This document shows positions 58,583 to 64,000 of a stretch of DNA of 64,000 nucleotides, piece after piece; position 1 is the stretch's first letter, and the number at the start of each line of letters is the position of its first letter. The stretch spans positions 2,356,001 to 2,420,000 of the forward strand of contig CM022371.1 of assembly GCA_011800155.1 (NCBI GenBank), read 5' to 3'. The stretch is from Flammulina velutipes. Taxonomy: Eukaryota; Basidiomycota; Agaricomycetes; Agaricales; Physalacriaceae. The notes under the pieces were generated by a model. The model was not told where the DNA came from, made no database searches, and worked only from the letters and a program-made list of their open reading frames with translations. A program made the position numbers and the translations under genes.

Positions 58583-60675
58583 TCAGTCCCTCCTAATCCG
58601 TCCATTCTTCTCGTCATCCAAATATAAGCCAATCGCTACGAGATCCTGGCCCGATCGGCGCAGATACCCAGCCAACACGTCGCGGTCTGCCTGGGGAAGC
58701 AAGATCGCCAATTTATCGAGCTGCCTCTTGAAATCAGGATCTTTTGAATCGTGTGGAGATGATGCAGAGTAAGATTGGGCGGGCGAGGACATCCTCGGAA
58801 TGTAGGCATCCGAGAAGGAAGACTCTATCTCACTCTCGCTTCCGTGGCGAGGGGCAGAGATTGTCTGGCTGCGACTCATTCTCTTCCAACCACCAGGTGG
58901 TCTAGGTCCACCTGGGACGCTCGGCGCTACCGTAGGCCTCTTCGTCAAGACCGCCCGCGGCGTAGACTGTGACGTCGGCAGTGTTACGATGGGAACACCT
59001 TTCTTCGATGTGCTCGCCTTGCGTCCTAGTGACGCGAAAAAACCAGGTTTCTGCATCGCAGTCAGCCGAGGTGGGAGGGCTGGGTATGGCATCGCCGCAG
59101 GGTTCAAGTTGACGATGCTTGGGTTCGAAGTAGACGAGGCAGGTGAGGATAGATCGGTGGCCACTCCCGCATCCGGGCGAATAGGGAATGTCATCTCACT
59201 AGCTTCGCTTCCGTAACTAGTATTTCGTGGTTGTGGACTAAAGGTCTTGGTGCTCGGTACATTTGGGCCGCCTTCATTGATCGAAGGGGATGGATGGGTC
59301 CGTATTTGGGCCTCAACAAGCCAGTCGCTAAGACCACAGTCGTAGACGTAAAGTTCGTTGATCTTTTGAGTGTAGATTCTACATCGGTCAAGTGGTGTCA
59401 ATTTGGGAGCGCCAGAAAGCGGATGAAGTTCGTGACAGTACATCGCGGAGGGATAAAGGGATTTGATCTTGTGTACAGGTGGACGTGGTTGATGGTTCTG
59501 CGTCCTGGGAGGGTGATGAAACGACGTCTCCGGAGGCGAAGGAGTTCGAGATGAAAGGGAAGGGGAGCGGGAGAGTGACATTCTCCTCAGTCCGCGCTGC
59601 AGACTGTTTCGTAAGCTCTTTGGCGGAGGTGAAGGAGTTGGAGGGAACTCGTCGTTGGAGTGTTCAGAGATAGAGAGTTCGGCGGAAACACGCCTTTTCT
59701 TTTTCGGCGACGTTTCATGTAGACTAGCGTTTCTTGGTGGTGGTTGAATGATGACATTGACACTAACAGGGGAGAGTGGTGATACACTTGTCGCGGGCGA
59801 AGGAGTGGCGGTGACTGCATCAGTGGCGGTGAAAGACTGAATGGTCACGGGGATCGACGCGGGCGATGATAATTCAGGGACATGCTGCGGTTTGGCCTCG
59901 ACGATCGTCGGCGCGAACGCTCCCTCGCGTCGGTGAGACGGAGATCTAGTTAGAGTTAGTCGTCGTGGTGACAGGCGATACTAAGCTATACGCACGGCGT
60001 TCGTTTAGCCAAGATAGCCTCGACGGTTGGTGGCAGCTGCAAGGCTCTTCGGACTGCCTCGATTTGTTCGCGCTTTTGGGGATCGAGACTTGGTGGCGCT
60101 GGTAAAGGACCGGCCGTAGAATGTATACCAGGCTTGTATGTGAGATAGGATTCTGGACTCTGGAGGGAGAAAGTGCCGATGACGACCGGCGGTGCGACGG
60201 GGGCGTCGATGCTTTTGTTGTCTCCGATATCGGGGGTCAACACGCTCTGGCCAGTTGAGCGTCGATTGGACGCGAGCTCCGGGCGTCGAGCGCCTTCATC
60301 CTCTACTGCGTGAGACTGCGAGCGCTGGTGTTTGTACGCGCCGTCAGGCGGTACTACGAGCGCGATACTCATCTCTGAGTTGGGTACGACGGCCATTCGA
60401 CGCTTGTCGTTTGCTCCTGGGCGCGAAACTAGGGGTCTGGACGTGGATGGAGATGATAGCGGTGAAGGTGCCGAGTATTCACTATCGCTCGACGAGTAGT
60501 CCGACGATGAGGATGAGGATGGCGAAGGGGGCTTTGGGGGAATAGTCTGAACAAGCTTTGTATCGTCAAAGGCACCCTGATTAGCAAGGGGGCTCTGATA
60601 GTAGTCAAGCAAAGCCTCTGTGTCGTTTCTGGGGAAGAGAGGCCGGCCAGAGGTCGACGCATGGTCGCGTGTCAT
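58583..60675 (-). CDS. Low-complexity protein with a conserved Cys/Asp block and a CUE-like C-terminus
   Basis: I do not recognise a named family. Two exons are joined over intron 59946-59995 (GTGCGT...CTAG; CC|A restores Pro), giving 680 residues. The N-terminal 230 residues are Ser/Pro-rich and include ALLDYYQSPLANQG and the helix REQIEAVRRALQLPPTVEAI. After a second Ser/Pro region comes a distinct block near 59410-59300: YCHELHPL, then LTPLDRCRIYTQKINELYVY and DCGLSDWLVEAQ. The last 50 residues (DKLAILLPQADRDVLAGYL, then DLVAIGLYLDDEKNG) look like a CUE/UBA-type three-helix ubiquitin-binding fold. A scaffold linked to ubiquitin is possible but only inferred. Start ATG 60675 (MTRDHASTSG). 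Confidence 0.72.
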
Positions 60676-61323
60676 TTTATAAGATGGGGGTCGAAGCAGA
60701 GATTTACAAGACTTCCCCTTTCGGAACACTTGGACCGCTCGGTGGCTGTTAACAAACTTCAACCTTGTCATTTTCACAGCTGCTAACACGCGAGATACTT
60801 CCGTTCGTCGCCCACCTGAGAGATTTAGCTCCCGGCCAAAAGCCTACTTCCTTGGTGATAGACTGCGAACGTCGCTACAGCAAACACATTCAATAGACAT
60901 CCTGACTGCGGACTTTGCGAATGTCCATCCAATTATATGGATCTCTCCGACAAACATCTCGCATGGCCCGACCTTACGACATGTGTTTCACATCCACAGC
61001 CATCCAGTCGTTAGTGTGATACACGAACTCTATCTTGCGAAATATATCCACATCCGCATGAATTACAGTCCAACCAACGTTGTCCTAGCGTGTGATGTTC
61101 AGTATCATCTAAACTCAGTTAGGTGGCGCAGGTACCCGCTATACAATAGTGACACGCTGCATCTGTCTGAAGATTGTCACCGAATGATACGGCAGTGTAT
61201 CACATCAATACACCTTTCTCTCTTCCTACTTCCATGGCCTTCGCAAGTTTGACGGCTATACCACATATGATTGCACTCGCGATGAATACCAAAGGCCACG
61301 ATAAAGTAAAAATAGCATACCAG
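60676..61323. other. Intergenic region between KCS1 and the CUE-like gene
   Basis: 648 bp holding the KCS1 terminator and the promoter of the downstream gene, both read on the minus strand. ORFs on the plus strand (60983-61252, 61174-61617) show no domain, and part of the latter is antisense to KCS1. Confidence 0.4.
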
Positions 61324-63976
61324 CTACGTCGACAAGTTTCCCAAGTCCTCATCACCCTCTCCGAAAATCTGGTCAAAAATCTCCCGTCCTTCGAAAGGAA
61401 GTGGAGGCAACTCGCGCTTCGTCCGCATCCTCTCCTCGTTCCAGACACCCTCGAGCGCCCTGGAGAGGCTCCTCAAACCAAACAAAAAACCCTTGTCAGG
61501 CTGGTCAGGATAATGTGGCGGAAATCGAGCATATATCAGGCCAGTCTCGTCATCTACCTCCGCTCTGTATCCTCCCGAAGACGAGCTTACCCCGTGTGGA
61601 GGCATCTCCTCCCCTGAAACTGGATACGGCAGCCAGTCAGACCCCGTTGTCGTATGGGCAAAGTCCACAATGCGCACGTTCACCTCCCCACGAGATCGCG
61701 GCGTCTGAAGCAGATGCTCGCTATGTGATCGCCTTAGCGATGGCTTCCCGTCCCTCTCTCGCCTCTCCATACTTTCCGACCGCTTAGACGAGGACACTGG
61801 CGCAGGCGCCGAGGCACGAAACGCATCTTGAGACTCGCGATCACCGTCGTATATGAGAAGGAGACTGCAACCATAAAATCGGTACCCTTTCAAACGATTG
61901 ATGATTCGTGCGAGGCCGTATATCTTCTGGAGTAACACCGGTATCTGGTATGCCAGGAGACGATGGCCATCGTGTAGGAAGCTGGCGAGAACAGAAGAAA
62001 AGTCCTTGGCTTGTACCTCGCGCCCCATGTACTTGTCTTGGGACACGTATGATTGCGTCGCGTTATTCCATACCTGCATACCGCACAGCCGTACCCCCAG
62101 CGTTCGACTCGTCGTCCTATCGCACTTCTTCCTCTGCGACTTCTTCTTGGCCGACGTAGCGTCCATCCCATACTGTCGCGTCCCCATCTTCAGATCCATG
62201 ACACACGGGCGTTTATGCCGTCCCGTCAGATCTTCCATCAAGATGAAGTGATTCTGTCGTGTAGGCTGCGAACGCATCTGGGGGACGCTGCGCGATCGAC
62301 TGCGTCGCGAAGGTTGACAGCCATCCAGGTCGAAGACGCCCATCATGGCCTCCCGTTCCAGTGACTCGAGCTTTTCCGGCGACGCAATTACAGTCTCGCT
62401 CTGCACGCGACGAATTGGCTGAGTGTTCTCCAGACGTAGTTTCTCCACTTGACTGAGAAGCTTCCTAGGACGGCGACGGCGACGCAGGTTGCTGACTCGT
62501 GAATCTCCTTCGCCATCGGCATCTTCATCTCCCTCGTCCTCGGTAGCTCCCACCCAGCGCCCACCAGTACGCCGTCGGAAGCGTCGTAGAACCGTGCTGA
62601 AGACATGGTCTTTAAGTTTGGTGTTGACAGTGGTGGAGCCAGTGCCATCAAACAGACGAGGCCGTTCTTCATCTGACGCTGCGCTCCTCCTTGCAGGCGA
62701 TTCTGCGAGTTGCGGAGGTATAGAACGTAGAGAAACACGGGGAGAATTAGCTGGGGTCGGCGCCGAAACCAATGGACTCCTTGTTTTAGCAGGAATAGTT
62801 ATGGCGCCGTCTGCGCCAAGGTCAGGACTGGATGCGGCGCCTCCGTTCAATTTCTGTCGTTGCATTTGCCGATGTGCATAGTTCGCCGGTGAGCTCTGAG
62901 ACATTGAGCGATTGCGACCAGACTGAAGCAACCACTCGGGTACGATATGTCGGTTACGGTCCAGAACCACTTCGGGCATTTCTGCGTCGTCGCTATCGGT
63001 ATCGTCTCCATGCTTGGTCTCAAACGTACTGTGCGGTATATGGGAAGTAGCGGATTTGTAGAAGGGAGGTCGGGGAGTATTCCGAGGAGGTGATGAGGGT
63101 TTGGAGACGCGCCGGTAGCTCACGAGCATGACGCCCAGGTAGCGGGGAATGTAGGATAGTAATGGAGGGGCTTCTCGTTCGACTGCTTCGTAGAAAAGGT
63201 TTTCTCGAGAAACCAAGGGCTAGGAAATGTTAACAGATGACTCGTGCGGCTAGCACGAAACTCACCTTGCAAACAGCACGTTTCGTGAATTTGTAGATAG
63301 CACTATGCCCCCCTACTTGATTTCGAAATGGTTTGAGCGGTATGTGAGGAAGGGAGACGTCGAGATTGAAGTCATCGTCTTCGTTATCTTCGTCGACGTC
63401 GTCCTGATCGCGAGGCTCGTCGAGATATGAGTCATCGGGAACATGAAACGATGTGGTGGATGTGGTCGTCGTTGCGGAACCTGATTCCCAAGTAGATTCG
63501 TCGTCTGTTGACCAAGGAGATACAGTGAATATTTCTCTGTGTGGCGGCGGAGATTCTGAGGGCGGACTTGGTGCAGCATCGCGTTCTAGCCGTCGTCCGC
63601 GTCCCTCCATAACGCCTTTCCTCCAACTCGCCAAGTCCGCAAGCTTCGTATCTCGTCCACTCGACTTTCGTTGTCCAGACGAGCCCCCCACCGATCCACA
63701 TTCCGAACCTTCGTCCCGTTCCCTCGTCCGCACTCTCTGCAGAGCCGTCGAGCTCTTCTCCCTTCTCAACGCTGCCGTCTCTCGGTCAGGCCATTCTGAA
63801 CGCTTCACAAACTCGTACTTCTCTGCTACGTTTTCTGTGGGCTTGGACGACGGGCCGGCTTCTCCAGAGTCTTTGAACAGTCGTAAAGTCGCCGCCACTT
63901 TACGGCCGAGAGGAGGATGGACGTCAGAAGAACTCTCCGACCGCTGAAGGTGGGGCCGGAAGGGAGGTAATGTCAT
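61324..63976 (-). CDS. KCS1: Inositol hexakisphosphate kinase
   Basis: Makes the pyrophosphate-bearing inositol phosphate 5-InsP7 from InsP6, controlling phosphate sensing, vacuole and stress responses. The long N-terminus is Ser/Arg/Asp-rich. Exon 1 ends [10 protein letters not shown]; intron 63220-63265 (46 nt) leads to [20 protein letters not shown] and [10 protein letters not shown]. The IPK catalytic motifs are [20 protein letters not shown] with GTRQYG (PxxxDxKxG, about 62250-62160), [14 protein letters not shown] (about 61880-61850) and [15 protein letters not shown] (about 61680). A Ser/Pro/Arg-rich insert of about 250 residues separates the first beta-strands from the PxxxDxKxG motif, as in other fungal Kcs1. 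868 residues; stop at 61324. Start ATG 63976 is near the window edge, so an upstream exon cannot be excluded. Confidence 0.93.
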
Positions 63977-64000
63977 CGCTCGAGTAGTTTTGCGGTATAC

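Noticed and set aside
61174..61787. Plus-strand ORFs opposite the end of KCS1
   Set aside because: No domain; the minus strand carries the conserved IPK motifs across the same bases.

Overview
This window looks like nuclear DNA of a mushroom-forming basidiomycete (Agaricomycetes). Genes sit on both strands without operons. Nearly all are cut by several very short GT-AG introns (mostly 46-58 nt where I measured them). The encoded proteins are typical eukaryotic housekeeping proteins plus families characteristic of agarics: a membrane-tailed GH9 glucanase, a DUF6534 membrane protein, a GH93-like secreted enzyme, and an ankyrin-DysF-FYVE-RING protein. I found no rRNA gene, convincing tRNA, CRISPR array, plasmid or phage feature.

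Layout. 0-7 kb: 3' part of a GH9 endoglucanase (+), the sulfite reductase flavoprotein subunit MET10 (-), and a BNA3-type kynurenine aminotransferase (+). 7-16 kb: an ASCC3/Slh1-type Ski2-like helicase (-) and an MFS sugar transporter (+). 15.7-22.1 kb: the rRNA methyltransferase RRP8 (-), a bacterial-type uracil phosphoribosyltransferase (+) and the ankyrin-DysF-FYVE-RING protein (+). 22.2-25.7 kb: an acidic unknown protein (-), a 1.45-kb non-coding interval bounded by an 88-bp inverted repeat, and the proteasome regulator PI31 (-), whose stop codon lies inside one repeat copy. 25.7-31.4 kb: the splicing helicase PRP5 (+) and nucleoporin NSP1 (-). 31.7-36.7 kb: an ARO8-type aminotransferase (+), a divergent 14-3-3 protein (+) and deoxyhypusine synthase (-). 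36.8-49.4 kb: the ARF exchange factor SEC7 (+), the endocytic actin adaptor SLA1 (-) and the translation release factor SUP35/eRF3 (+). 49.5-55.3 kb: a GH93-like secreted protein (-), TRAPPC2L (+) and RTP1/TANGO6 (-). 56.4-64 kb: a DUF6534 membrane protein (+), an unknown low-complexity protein with a CUE-like C-terminus (-) and the inositol hexakisphosphate kinase KCS1 (-).

The genes do not form one pathway. Recurrent themes are translation and ribosome quality control (SLH1, SUP35, RRP8, deoxyhypusine synthase), membrane traffic (SEC7, SLA1, TRAPPC2L, FYVE-RING), RNA and nuclear functions (PRP5, NSP1, RTP1), and amino-acid, sulfur and nucleobase metabolism. Convergent neighbours are often under 110 bp apart, and divergent pairs share short promoters.

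The most interesting points are: a predicted 3-nucleotide microexon (one His codon) that completes the FYVE signature; the 88-bp inverted repeat tied to the end of PI31; a helicase whose second cassette is degenerate and whose second Sec63 unit is missing; and the unusual four-domain architecture of the FYVE-RING protein.
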